The notes beneath the pieces were generated by a model. The model made no database searches. It had not been told where the DNA came from and saw only the letters and a program-made list of their open reading frames with translations. A DNA stretch of 64,000 bases from Diabrotica undecimpunctata (lineage: Eukaryota > Arthropoda > Insecta > Coleoptera > Chrysomelidae): the NCBI RefSeq assembly GCF_040954645.1, contig NC_092805.1:17696741-17760740 (forward strand), written 5' to 3'. The position numbers and the translations under genes were made by a program. How positions within the stretch are numbered: the first letter of the stretch is position 1; every line of letters starts with the position of its first letter. Shown one piece after another: positions 22,332-33,177 of the stretch.

Positions 22332-23728
22332 TTAATTTTCTTCTTCATCGTCTTCTTCTTCTTCTTCTTGTTCTTCTTCCTCTGACTGCTCAATATCTGA
22401 TTTATCATCATCATTCTCGTTTATTAAAGTATCAGAATAAAAATATTCAAGAATATCAGGTGCATATTCACTTTCTTCATTGAAATCATCTGAAGTTGAT
22501 GAAGCGTTTAGACATAATTGTCCATTACACTGCGCACAAATTAAAGTACATTGCAATCCTAATTTCCTGCATCCGCAATTAGAACCACAACCTTTCTTGC
22601 AAATGCAAAATATTGTATTCAGCAGTTCTTCTGGTGCTGGCGGTAATAATGTTGTTATTGTTTCCAGAAATTCATTTTGCATTACCCAGCCGAATTCTTG
22701 GGGTTCTAAATCATTTCCCAACCAAATTTGGGTCTGATAATAGACACGAATGATATGCTGACCAGCTGCTGCACTTGAAGGTGGAAGACTTGATAACTGC
22801 ACTGGTTTGTTGAGTCTTGTTGGTTTGATGAACTGGGTGTATCGAAAAAAGTCTATATCGTCTTCTGATGTTGGAGTATTATACGCTGCTAAGAAAATAC
22901 GTACTCCATTTTCAAATAATTCTTGTACAGAGCAGTTTTTTTGTTGAAATAGTTGAGGTGACTGATGTAAATGGTGATTTTTTTCGAACATTTTAATAAA
23001 CGATATTTTACCTTTCCTATAAATCGCAGAAGTCATATCACATCCACTAAACGCGTGTAAAAATAAGATGTGTTTCTTAGAATGAGGGTATTTATCAAAA
23101 CTTTTCGATGAATATAATTTTGTCTCCGCATTACCCTTACCAATTTTTTTAAAAAAAATTTCTTGTTGATGTGATTGAGCTCGTCCTATCAAGATAACTA
23201 GCAAATCAATATCTTCTCCTACAATGACGGAAGTTTTTCCTACATGTTCAGACTCTGCAATAGCTGTTTCTACAATAAGAAAATCAGCATCATCTCTGGC
23301 TTGTTTTGTAGTGATATTAACAGCTTTTAATTTGTCGATAAGCATGTCTCTAAAGATTTTTTTATTAGATGTGTTCGATAAAAATTGTTCTTGGCTGATA
23401 GGCACATTCATTGTTTCATCAAAACGGAGTTCGTAAGATTTTGAAATACCGGCAGTTCTTCAAATACAACAACGATACTTGAGCCATAATGTGTTTGTAA
23501 ATATCTGACGTATTTATGTAAAATATTACAGAAAGTATCATCTTTATTCCATACAACGCGGTGCAAAAGAAATCCACCATCGATAATATATGTTGTAGTA
23601 TTTAAATAATTTATATGACCGTCATTTCTTTCAAAATTTGCAGTTTTTAATGTTTGTAAGCCACGCACAACACTCACAGAGACACCTTCTGATATTAACT
23701 TGTTACAAATAAAACACAAATCAGCCAT
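22332..23728 (-). pseudogene. PIN-like nuclease-fold plus CXC cysteine-rich protein of a long-TIR element, one frame break
   Basis: Two minus-strand frames make one gene. The first (23728-23408, 106 residues) begins MADLCFICNK and has DGGFLLHRVVW, then ends. The second (open from about 23447, Met at 23411, to 22332) has 359 residues. The frames meet near 23470, where a small deletion or frameshift is likely. The second part holds clustered acidic residues in an order like PIN/FEN-type nucleases: DDADFLIVE (40-48), VGEDIDLLVIL (64-74) and FSGCDMTSA (121-129). It then has nine cysteines at 269-300 in a CXC/tesmin-like array (C.C...C...C.C......C...C..C....C), and a Glu/Asp-rich tail (334-359). 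Similar proteins are, from memory, common in animal genomes as uncharacterised repeats. The nuclease reading is a fold-level guess, and nothing in the sequence proves it mobilises the element. Confidence 0.7.
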
Positions 23729-24070
23729 TGCAATTAAAAATATTCACTCAAAATTATACGTCTGTCGATGCTAAGATGTCTTTTTCAACTGAACGATAAA
23801 ATAAATTTTTTTCGGTAAAGAAATACTAACGCAGAGAAATAGCTCTACCCTACCATTCCCATCATCAAGTGAAATATCCCTCCACCGCTATTGTGCGTAT
23901 ATACATAGAAGTCCCAAACTCATTCGCCACGGTGTGTAGAAAGTCGTATTAAAAAAAAAACGGTTAGGTCATATATAACAAAGGAGCATCTGCTACAGAT
24001 TCGCAGAGACAGCAACCGCCGTACAAGAGATTTGTATTTCGAGATATAATATTCGTAGTAATATGGACGA

Positions 24071-24604
24071 AAAGTATTTTATTTAATATTGTATGTTTGG
24101 TAAAAATAAAATAAATATTATATAAAAAATATATATTTTATAATTAATATCTATAAATATAGTTTATTAAATAATAAATAATAAAAATTTAATGATAATA
24201 ATAGTATTTTAAGTGAATAATTAACTATATAACTTATTATTTATTGAATCCTACTGGCTGACTTCGCGTTACCGTATACACAGGTAAGCGGTCCCCCACT
24301 CTTTGCGCTCTATCTTAAGAAGGGTTGAAGGTACATAAAAGTACTTAAGACAAAAATTGAAGAGAATTTTCCATTCTACAATTTTTCTTACCACCTTAAA
24401 TGTCATAAAGTGTAAGGGAAACGAGATATTTGCAGAAAACTCATTTTCGTGACCTTTGACCTTAAATATCTTAAGTCGCGGACACGTGATTATATGAGAC
24501 TTTTGAGGTAAGTTTTATACCATCAAAATAAAGACGTATGCAAATTTTCAGCTTATTATCTTTCATTCCGAGGTTTGCCCCCTTTTTTGCCTTATTTTAC
24601 TGGA
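24071..24604 (-). repeat. Right terminal inverted repeat of the 3.0-kb element
   Basis: About 534 bp, inverse of 21586-22111. It keeps the stretch near 24580-24590 that the left copy has lost. Confidence 0.9.
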
Positions 24605-25189
24605 TTATGTTGGAACAAGTCGAGTTACTGCACACTTTTCAGAAGTTCCACCATTTTTAAATTAATTATGTAGCATGATTATTCACCAATTGTAATGCAA
24701 CCCATTCAACAGCTTTTGTATCACTGTGAAGATACTTTTAAGGCGCTTGAAATTCAAAATCCTAAAATGTCTATGGTGAGTGTGATAATTTTAGCAGGGA
24801 CTGTATATTTAGAGCGATAAAGTGTTTTGAGACCGAAAAAGAAACTGAACAAAGTTTACAACCAGTTGTAGCGGTTCATGTAGTTAGTTTTAAATTATTT
24901 TAAATTCAAGCAGTATTTTATTTCAGCATAAATGATCTTAAGACACCCTACTTTCCAAATTTTCATGATAGTATTTCTTCTTTTATTTTCTTGTTTTCCA
25001 GCCTATGATATTCTTAGCGTTTTTTTTCTATGCCATCTGTAAAACGTGCCTCAAATATGTCATTTTTAAAATTATAACATCCTTTTAAAGTAAGCCCATC
25101 TATTCTTTTATCTAAACTTTGTTACTTTCTGCACATACGATAACCTCTATATCACCAGAAAGGGAGTATGAATATATATGTTCAATCTA

Positions 25190-27615
25190 GAGCTCGCTGG
25201 TTTCTCCCTTTCGCATTGGGTTGTATATTACCATAAACAAAGAGATAGATTGGTGGAGTTCTGCCAAGAGGAAAACTTTGTTATCACCAACACATGTTTT
25301 AAACAACCAAAAAGACGTCTCTATACATGGATATCACCGAGAGGTGGCCATGGTAGTGTAATGCGTAACCAAATAGATTATATCATGATTAACAATAGAT
25401 TTCGAAACTCATGTAAATGTACCAAGACATATCCAAGTGCCGACGCAGCCACCGATCACAATTTACTGGCATCTAGAATCAACCTAAAATTAAAGACAAT
25501 CAAAAAAGCCTTCCATTACAAAGAAATACGATAGACAAAAACTAAAAGAAGAAGAATTTAAACGTCACTTTGAACAGACAATGAATGAAAAAATTCGAGA
25601 CAACATCACACAAGTATACAATGTACCAACAGTCGAAGAAAGATGGGATAACATAAAGAATTGTATCATCTATACAGCAACGCAAAGTGAAACTGTCACC
25701 CATTATAAAAAGCAAGCGTGGATGAAAGATGAAATAATCGAAATGATGGACGAAAGAAGACAGCTTAAAAATAGAAATAACTCAAGAGTATAAACGAAAG
25801 CATAATCTGATTCGAAGAAAAATCAGGGAAGCCAAAGAGTTATGGATGCGAGCAAAATGTGAGGAATTAGAAGAATTGCAACGAAAACATGACGAATTTA
25901 ACACATATAAGAAAATAAAAGAAGTTACAGTACACAAAAGAAATACACCCATAACATTAACGAATAATGAAGGTCATGCACTATCCCTAGAAGACGAAGT
26001 AATGGAGGAATGGGAAAACTACATTAAAGCATTATTTAAGGATGATCGAGGATGACTACCTAACTTAAGTGCAAATACAGGACCATCAATCTTAAACGCT
26101 GAAGTGGAAAAAGCCATACACCAAGCCAAAAACAACAAAGCCAGTGGACCAGATCAAATATACAGCGAATGGCTAAAATTACTCTCAAATGACAATATAA
26201 AAGAACTCACTGTACTTTTCAATCAAATATATGATACCAGTGAAATTCCATCGGACTGGCTAAAATCGATCTTTATTCCTCTACCTAAGAAACCAAACGT
26301 TAAGAAATGTAGCGATTGTAGACTCATTAGTTTAATGAGCCATGCCGTTAAAATGCTGTTGCATATTCTTCTAAACCGAATTAACAACAAGTGCGAAGAA
26401 ATAATTAGTCAAGAGCAGTTCGGGTTCCGGAGATGCCTTGGAACTAGAGAAGCACTATTTTCTATGCAAACACTCCTTCAACGATGTTGGGAGGTAAGAA
26501 AACCCGTATATATGTGCTTCATTGATTTTGAAAAGGCATTTGATCGCGTTCAGCATACCAGACTAATTACCGCCTTGCAGAGCATCCAACTAGATGAGAA
26601 AGACATCAAACTTATTGCCAAACTTTACTGGAACCAAACAGCCATTATTAATACCAACAACAGAGAATCAAAGCCAATCAGTATTGAACGAGGCGTAAGA
26701 CAAGGCTGTATACTATCTCCCACCCTCTTTAACGTGTATTCTGAGAATCTATTTAGGGAAGCTTTAAAAGATCAAAAAGGAATTATCATAGGAGGAGAAA
26801 TAATTAACAATATACGGTACGCCGACGATACTGTGATTCTAGCTGAAAACATCGACGATCTGCAGGAGCTAATCAATAGAGTTGACATGGAATGCACAAA
26901 TTGGGGACTGTCGATAAATATCGATAAAACTAAATACATGGTGACCAATAAAGTGGATATCGGCGCAACCCAACTGATATTAAACCAACAACCGCTGCAG
27001 AGAGTTCAGAGATTCAAATACCTTGGATTTTGGATTACCCAAAATCTAGATCCATCCTTCGAAATTCGATGTAGAATTGAACAGGCAAGAAACTCATTTC
27101 AAAAATTCAAGCCTCTATTATCCACTAACTCATTAAATTTGGAAATCCGTGAAAAGTTTACAAGATGTTACGTGTGGTCTGTACTTTTGTATGGATGTGA
27201 AACTTGGACTTTAAACGCCGATATCATGAATAAAATCGAGGCGTTTGAGATGTGGTTGTATCGAAGGATACTAAAAATTCCATGGACTAGCAGAACTAGA
27301 AACGAAGAAGTTCTTCGAAGAATGGGACATCAACGAACTCTATTAAATATTATTAAGAGGCGTAAACTAGAATATCTTGGACATATAATCAGAGGACCAA
27401 GATATGAGTTCCTTCGGCTAATTCTCAACGGTAAAATCGAAGGAAAGAAATGGATAGGACGGAAGAAACTCTCTTGGTTGAGGAATTTGCGGCAGTGGAC
27501 AGGTTTGACAGCGGACCAATTGCTACACGTAGCGCAAGACCGAGATCAGTATAAAAATATTATAAGCATGGTAGTCGCCGACGTTCCGTAGGGATATGGC
27601 ACTCTAAGAAGAAGA
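25190..27615 (+). mobile_element. LINE (RTE-like), near full RT domain
   Basis: Frames run in family order. Endonuclease C-terminus comes first: DRLVEFCQEENFVITNTCF, then GSVMRNQIDYIMINNRFRNS and the DHNLL motif, 25240-25480. A charged linker follows (25581-26055) with one frameshift near 25794 and an in-frame TGA at 26053-26055. An unbroken reverse-transcriptase frame spans 26056-27591. RT blocks are KASGPDQI, FRRCLGTREA, DFEKAFDRV, RGVRQGCILSP and RYADDTVILAE (about 26814). The C-terminus has FEMWLYRRILKIPWTSRTRN and LEYLGHIIRGP. It ends ggcactctaagaagaag near 27613. The RT could be translated, but the endonuclease is broken and 5' truncated, so autonomous movement is unlikely. Confidence 0.88.
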
Positions 27616-28273
27616 TAAACAAATAATAAGCAAGAGGACTACATGAAACTCTATTTAAAATAAGTAAATCAATAAAGTTTTTATTAAATTTTGCCCAAGT
27701 ACTTTCGCTCTCAGAGCATCTTCAGGGACAATTCGTCAAAAATGTTGGCTATCCAGCATGTCAATGAATGTTATGAATGTTATACACATTAAATACATTT
27801 ACACAAAAACTAGCACTAGAAAAGGACAAACAGTTTAAAAATTGTTTCGATTTTATATTGTGTGCAACGGCGATAGACAGAATTATTGAATTGATTGATT
27901 GGATGACAGAGGAGGCAATGGAAAGCGGCAAGGTATGCAGCTTAATGCTTGCAAGTGGTAAGTTCTTCAAATTTAATTCTCACTCTTTCAATATATCTGC
28001 CAATAATTTGCGTTATCCTGTGCGTTTATTATTTTCCCTTTCTTATATTATTTTACCTCTTCTTGTGTTGGGTCTTGTATTATTATTTTTCCGAAGGATA
28101 TTCGTTGGTTTTCTTTGATTAAAAAAGTAACAAGTTGTCCAAAAAATCTAAATGACTGTCTCTAATTATTTTTATCGGCCTGCATCCTTAACCTTCCGGT
28201 ATTTTTAAACCTTTTAAAAACCGTTCAATGAGAGTTTAGTGAAGGCTTTTACGTCGTATAATAAATTGATTCT
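27616..28273. other. Intron spacer with an unexplained open frame
   Basis: A + strand frame, about 27777-27960, reads TFTQKLALEKDKQFKNCFDF and ELIDWMTEEAMESGKVCSLM LAS before a GTAAGT at 27959. It looks more protein-like than the surrounding intron, but I do not recognise it. AT-rich sequence around 27665-27740 (TTTTGCCCAAGTACTTTCGC, GCATCTTCAGG) resembles tails of Penelope-like elements, not firmly. The first 14 bp of the LINE target duplication lie at 28260-28273. Confidence 0.35.
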
Positions 28274-28931
28274 CAATGACCAAAACTTCGAAGCAGTCAA
28301 AGAGTTCATATATCTAGGGACATCGGTTAACCCCAATAATAACACATCTGAGGAAATAAAAAGGCGAATAATAATTGCAAACGGGTGTTATCATGGTCTA
28401 TCAAAGTACTTAGCTTACAAACGTCTGTCTCAAAAAACTCTTATAAGGCTGTATAGAACACTGATAGTCCCCGTTCTCACATATGGATCAGAGGCATGGA
28501 CGCTAACGAAAACAGATGAATCCGCTCTATCCATTTTTGAAAGAAAGGTGCTACGCAAGATATTCGGAGCGCTCTGTGAGAACGGAATATGGAGGCGTAG
28601 ATATAACTTTGAACTGCAGAATATCTACAAGCATACGTTTGGTGGTAAAGATATTACCACTATAATTAAGCGAAACCGCTTGCAGTGGGTAGGACATGTA
28701 GCCCGGGCCCCTGAGTCAAACATGATAAAAAAGATTCTAACAGCGCAACCCATGGGAATGAGAAGACGGGGTAGACCAAAGCTGAGGTGGATGGACGGGG
28801 TAACACAAGATGCCGAGAAGATCGGAGTCGGCAACTGGAAAATGCAAGCGAGGGACAGAATAGAATGGCGTAGAAAGCTTGAGAAGGTCGAGGCCTTTAA
28901 GGGCTGTAGCACCAAGATGATGATGATGATG
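28274..28931 (+). mobile_element. 5'-truncated LINE with (ATG)n tail
   Basis: A 658-bp insertion flanked by a perfect 14-bp duplication AATAAATTGATTCT (28260-28273 and 28932-28945). It encodes only the reverse-transcriptase C-terminus: FIYLGTSVNPNNNTSEEIKR, LIVPVLTYGSEAWTLTKTDE, VGHVARAP and GRPKLRWMDGV. It then runs into a (gat)n tail. The frame is open from 28239, but the first 12 codons belong to the target DNA and not to the LINE. The tail and sequence differ from the (GAA)-tailed families nearby. Confidence 0.92.
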
Positions 28932-29241
28932 AATAAATTGATTCTTCAGTGCGACTAGAAGTAATGAATTGTGTTCCAAACTGAGGACTATTCCGTTAAT
29001 ATTCTCAAGAACTAAAACAGAATGATTGTAATTTTCTACTTTGTAAACTTTAGATATTGAAATGTTTATGGATCACAACTAAATACATGGGGAATCTACA
29101 TGTTTTTTTTTTCAAAATGTAAGCTTTAAGCGTACTGCAAACCTTTTTATTTATTTCGTCTACACGTCAGTTAATGTGACTTTACATTTATATACCTACT
29201 TCAGCTTAATGTACTTTTCTATATACTGTCTTTTCTTTCAG

Positions 29242-29292
29242 GATGACACATCTGGCGACTACAAAAAAGCATTATTAGCCGTTGTTGGTTAA
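29242..29292 (+). CDS. Annexin gene 1, alternative last exon a
   Basis: After acceptor TTTCAG, 17 codons read DDTSGDYKKALLAVVG and stop TAA. This is the canonical annexin C-terminus, with the acidic cap residue of the repeat-4 calcium site in the DTSGDY motif. A possible poly(A) signal ATTAAA occurs at 29405-29410, before exon b. Confidence 0.9.
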   Translation, partial: DDTSGDYKKALLAVVG

Positions 29293-29470
29293 GTTTAATG
29301 TTTGTGTTGTGTTTTGTAAACTTCTTAGTAATGTTTGTCCATTTTTACTCGCATTTTATCTATTTTGTTTTAAGTTTGTATAGTTGTTTTACTGCTAGCT
29401 AGCGATTAAATGTTTTTCTCTTTGATATTATATAAACGGCAGTTCCTTTTTATCGAATTTTTGTTTTTAG

Positions 29471-29521
29471 GAGGAGGTATCATCAGATGTTAAAAAGACT
29501 TTGTTGTCTATTGTTGGATAA
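29471..29521 (+). CDS. Annexin gene 1, alternative last exon b
   Basis: A second acceptor (TTTTTAG) is followed by 17 codons reading EEVSSDVKKTLLSIVG and stop TAA, again in phase 0. It is homologous to exon a (same length, shared KK.LL..VG) but replaces the DTSGDY motif with EVSSDV. Because exon a has its own stop and probable poly(A) site, the two should be mutually exclusive. Splicing is inferred, not observed. Confidence 0.82.
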   Translation, partial: EEVSSDVKKTLLSIVG

Positions 29522-29900
29522 AATTCTTTATACCAGAGTATTATTAATATTTTTATGTAATAATAAGAGAAAACTTTTGTAACTTATAAATCCTACTTGT
29601 AACTTATAAATATATGTCTTACAACGAATTGTTTTTTTTTTCCTCTATTCCTAATATCTTCACGGCGAAATAAGACGAGAAACAGTAATTACAAAGAAAA
29701 TATACGTGAATTTCTGAGAGAAGAAGGACCTCAGTAATAAAACGATATTGAATGGAATCGCACGACAAACTTGTAGAGGCGATATAAATCTCACTCCTAT
29801 TTAGACGATTAGCACTTAGCACAGTAGCAAGCATATTACAGATAAAAATGAAAAATATACAAAAAAAAACGGGTGTGGTAGTCCAGTGGGACTGCCGGTA
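29522..29900. other. 3' flank of annexin gene 1
   Basis: The sequence after stop b is AT-rich and should hold the 3' UTR. No canonical AATAAA is close to the stop. A pol III A-box-like GGTAGTCCAGTGG occurs near 29876 just before the inverted-repeat element. Confidence 0.4.
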
Positions 29901-31007
29901 GAAGTTATACTTCTATACACGCGATCGTCGTAACAAATTTATATGGGAGTCAATCTGCACAATCATTACATATTTAATGCTATAGGTAAGAGAGAGCAGA
30001 AAGAGAAAAAGAATTAGGTATATGGTGCATCGTTTCCTGTATATAAACATTTGACCTGTATGGACTTAAATGCAAAAAAATTTTTTTAAACATACTCTGC
30101 AGTAAAATTCATTATTAATTTTGTTATTAATATAAAAATACAATACAATACACTGCAACATAATTCAATATAATAATACAATACAAATTAAAATGCAATA
30201 TTCATAAGTATTTAAAAATGGCAATATACGTAACTTACTTACGCAAATGTTTAATTTACCATGATAAAAATATTAATAAAAAAAATGTTGTTTTATGATA
30301 CAACTGTCAATTTGTCTGACATTGACAAATACAATATTTAATTGTTGTTTGTTGTGTATATAAGTACACATTGGAACATTCTTGATATTTACAAGTTTTA
30401 ATTTATAATTTAAATGCCTAACGAGGCTTGTTACTCCCGTGCAAATTTCCAAAGTCGAACGCGCGTATAGAAGTATAACTTCAAAAACCAACAACTCGGA
30501 TTATGTTGTAAATTTTCATTTTATTTCAAAATTTATCATTTTTGCGTATATTATATATATTTAATAAAATTAACGTGGGGATTTTAAATATTTCAAAAAT
30601 AAAAAAGGAAATTCATATTGGGATTCAAACTCACATCCACCAGCGTATGAACCAAACACGTAAAATATTTGCCAATTAGACATGACACAAACGTATTTCA
30701 AAATTGACAGTTCTCGGTCATACAGTGATTTATTGAGATTATTATTTTGAAATACAAAAGACTAAAATAATTATGAACATTTAATAAATAATACAAAACA
30801 TATCACATAAATAATAGTATTAATAAATATTATATTATATATATTAACTATATATACAAAAGGAACATTTTTATTCTCGAGAGAGGAAGAGAGAGAAAAT
30901 ATATCTTCTGTCTCTCTCTTACTCATTATCTTACATATGTAATGATTTCACCGATTCACTCCCGTACAAATTTTCAACGTGGAGCGCGCGTATAGAAGTA
31001 TAACTTC
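29901..31007. repeat. Inverted-repeat composite element (about 1.1 kb)
   Basis: The left end starts GAAGTTATACTTCTATACAC GCG (29901) and continues with AATCATTACATAT and a purine run. The right end, read inverted from 31007, gives GAAGTTATACTTCTATACGC GCG, AATCATTACATAT and the same kind of purine run, so the arms match over at least 110 bp. A third copy of the end (30433-30482) lies in the middle in the same orientation as the right end, and shares its flank AAAAACCAA. This suggests a nested or partly duplicated MITE-like element. A tRNA-like piece (about 30615-30700) lies inside. Confidence 0.7.
30610..30700 (-). repeat. tRNA-derived SINE-like fragment
   Basis: Minus strand: TGTCTAATTGGCAAATA (A-box-like, near 30685) and GAGTTTGAATCCC (B-box-like, near 30625) at tRNA spacing. 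Decayed, with no acceptor stem. Confidence 0.4.
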
Positions 31008-31079
31008 AAAAACCAAATATCTATTAAACATGAGAGTTTGAAACAAGAAGTAAGATTTAACCTAAACAAAAGCAAACAA

Positions 31080-32770
31080 GAAATGATAAAAATCGTTGAC
31101 GTTAAGTGGACTAATATTCAGAACATTACTGGAAGCAGGCAACAAGCAAAAAGAAAATAGACAAGGCAAAAATAGAAGTAGATGAATAAACATAAAGGAA
31201 AATATAAGACTATAATATTCCCACGTAGTGACTAATCAGCATTCTGACTGCATATGTCATCTTAACCTTGAATTTATATTTGATAGGACTTAAACTGCGT
31301 CCCGACACCTACACGGAGAAATAGGACAGGTACAAAAGTATAGATATATACTGAAGTCCAGTCTCTAAAAAATCTGTTCGGAAAAGTGATTGTTTATATC
31401 ACTGTTATCAATCACAAATAATGTCATCCTCAAGCTGAAAAGGTTTCCAAAGATACGGAAAGATGCTGACGTAACAATGTTAAAAGCTGTGAAAAATGGC
31501 ACCTTCCCCCAAAATGTAGGCGTATTAGCCTATTATCATCGAGAAGTAAGATTAGCTAGACTGAAGGAAATGACCCAAACGATGGGAATTACAAATACTA
31601 CGGTTGATTGCAAACATCACAGAGAAAATGTCAAATGTAATCGCAAACAGAAAAGACATCATCTTCAAAAGCAGTGGACGAATTTTTGAGTGGGATTTAT
31701 GGTGTCCGAGAAAATAAATAGGCTCGATTTATACAAAATCTGACAAAATATGTTATTAAGATGTACAAAAAATGGTATCAATAATACACATCTCAGTAGT
31801 AAAGAAAATGATAAAACAGAGTTCTATGAAAAAATAAGTAATTTGCTTGAAAAATACCGAGATTTCATATAATTATTGGAGATTTGAACGCGAAAGTAGC
31901 AAGAAAGAAAAATGGAGAAGACTGTAATAGAAAATTCATTGAAAAAATCTAGCACAATACAACATGGACCTCTCCGGGTGGTAAAGTAAAATAATTAGGT
32001 ATACAATAGGTAATAAATATTCCAGGCAATGACCTACTACAGATGGGATATGCTAACAGTGATCATACAATGGTAGGTAATAGCCAAACGAAGGTTACAA
32101 AAAAAAAAAAAGAAAAACTTACCAAATATAGCGCATTTAAGAAGCCCCTCTTACGGAAAATCTATAAGAAAAATAAAATAATGCGCAGAGAACCATGACA
32201 GAAAGCAATATAAATATGCATAGGGAGACTACAAGTAAAGAAACATCAATATTGGTTCAACGAGGAATGTCAGAAGTTAGTGCATTGAAAAGAAGAAACA
32301 AATCGAAAATAGATAAAAGAGAAGGAAAACAAAGATGCAAAAAAGGACAAACTAGAGTTTGTCATTTTTAAAATCAATAGAAGATTCGTACAAAAACAAA
32401 GTTCTAAAGAATTTTTACAAAGAAGTAAAAAAAAATCCAAACATGACACCAAGAATAAAATAAAAAAATCAATAAATTGTAGAAGTAAAGAAGCCAGACT
32501 TTTATGAGGGACGATGAAAAAATTAAACCCAAAGGCGGAATTGTTAAATTTTCGAGGAATTTTTTAAATATAGACAAATAAGTCGAACCAGCGAAAAAGA
32601 GCAATGATAAGAAAAAGACAGGTAAGTTTGAAGAACCAACAATACAGTGAATAAAAAGATGCTAAGAGAACTAAAAAATAACAAAAGTGCTGGAGAAAGC
32701 GGAATTTCAGCGGAGATACTCAATGAAGAAGGAGGAATATTACAAGAAATAATATTCCGATGAATATCTG
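31080..32770 (+). pseudogene. LINE relic: endonuclease, linker and start of RT
   Basis: Highly decayed + strand frames include IIGDLNAKVARKKNGED (about 31875-31925, the GD.NAK.G block of AP-type endonucleases), then SDHTMVGN (32059), a Lys-rich linker with YWFNEECQKLVH (about 32250), and LRELKNNKSAGESGISAEIL (about 32660-32725), the first reverse-transcriptase block. Nothing after that block is recognisable, so the copy is truncated at the 3' side or continues too decayed to read. The piece 31390-31689 upstream is unassigned. Confidence 0.6.
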
Positions 32771-32859
32771 TCTATAACTTGATCGATCGAAATATGATAT
32801 AATAATATGATGCGTTCACATCCGTAGCAGGTATCTCAGAAAAGATAATCATAAATCAG

Positions 32860-33175
32860 ACTAATGATAATAGCGCTCTGTAATTATCATCAACCTGTAC
32901 GCGTCCATTGCTGGACACAGATCTCCCTCAGCTCTTTCCGTCTGTCTCTGTCTTATGTGGCTGGCATTCAGTTACTACTAACACGCTTCAGGTCGTCAAT
33001 CCGTCTGGTTGGTAGTCGTCCTCTGGTCCGCAGTGCTTCTTGCCTTGGTCTCCACTCGACATTAGGTTTTGTCGTACAACGTATTTCTTCATTTGGGAGC
33101 TCACATGCCTGGTTATGCGCCAATGAATATGTCCTAATATGTCCTTTCGCTCCACCATAATGCTTCTTCGAACAT
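32860..33175 (-). pseudogene. LINE 3' end fragment
   Basis: The minus strand reads RTRGRLPTRRIDDLKRV and, after about 20 codons, QQWT. These are the basic GRP..RW.DDL and Y.QQW tail blocks typical of RTE-like LINE C-termini. It is short, with a stop between the two blocks. A DDE fragment abuts it at 33178. Confidence 0.6.
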
Positions 33176-33177
33176 GT

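Larger units (their letters stand above)
21586..24604 (-). mobile_element. 3.0-kb element with ~530-bp terminal inverted repeats
   Basis: The left end (21586-22111) and right end (24071-24604) are inverted copies of each other over about 530 bp, roughly 95% alike by eye. The main difference is about 10 bp missing in the left copy near 21600. Termini read TCCTGTAAAATAAGG and TCCAGTAAAATAAGG. A TTAT sits immediately outside each end (21582-21585 and 24605-24608), a candidate 4-bp target duplication. The interior holds a single minus-strand gene (22332-23728) and AT-rich spacer. The insertion lies in the last intron of annexin gene 1. The class is not clear to me: the gene is not a recognisable DDE transposase. 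Confidence 0.85.
9120..29521 (+). other. Annexin gene 1 (5' partial), with alternative last exons
   Basis: Exons are 9120-9324, 13398-13477, 16299-16518, 20086-20297 and then either 29242-29292 or 29471-29521. Every junction is GT-AG and phases agree (1, 0, 1, 0). The joined frame gives 255 residues: the end of repeat 1, then repeats 2-4. About 60 N-terminal residues are missing compared with gene 2 and with the roughly 320-residue annexin core, so at least one 5' exon lies upstream of the window. Calcium loops visible are GLGTDE (repeat 2), a weaker AGTEE (repeat 3) and GVGTDD (repeat 4). Annexins bind acidic phospholipid membranes in a Ca2+-dependent way. The alternative C-termini recall insect annexin B9, but assignment to B9 or B10 is uncertain. 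The introns are loaded with transposons: pogo, a long-TIR element, three LINEs and Tc1/mariner relics. Confidence 0.9.

Noticed and set aside
22480..22737. Plus-strand frames opposite the PIN/CXC gene
   Set aside because: Antisense shadows of the longer minus-strand coding region.
21586..24604. LTR retrotransposon interpretation of the long terminal repeats
   Set aside because: The repeats are inverted, not direct, and there is no gag/pol.
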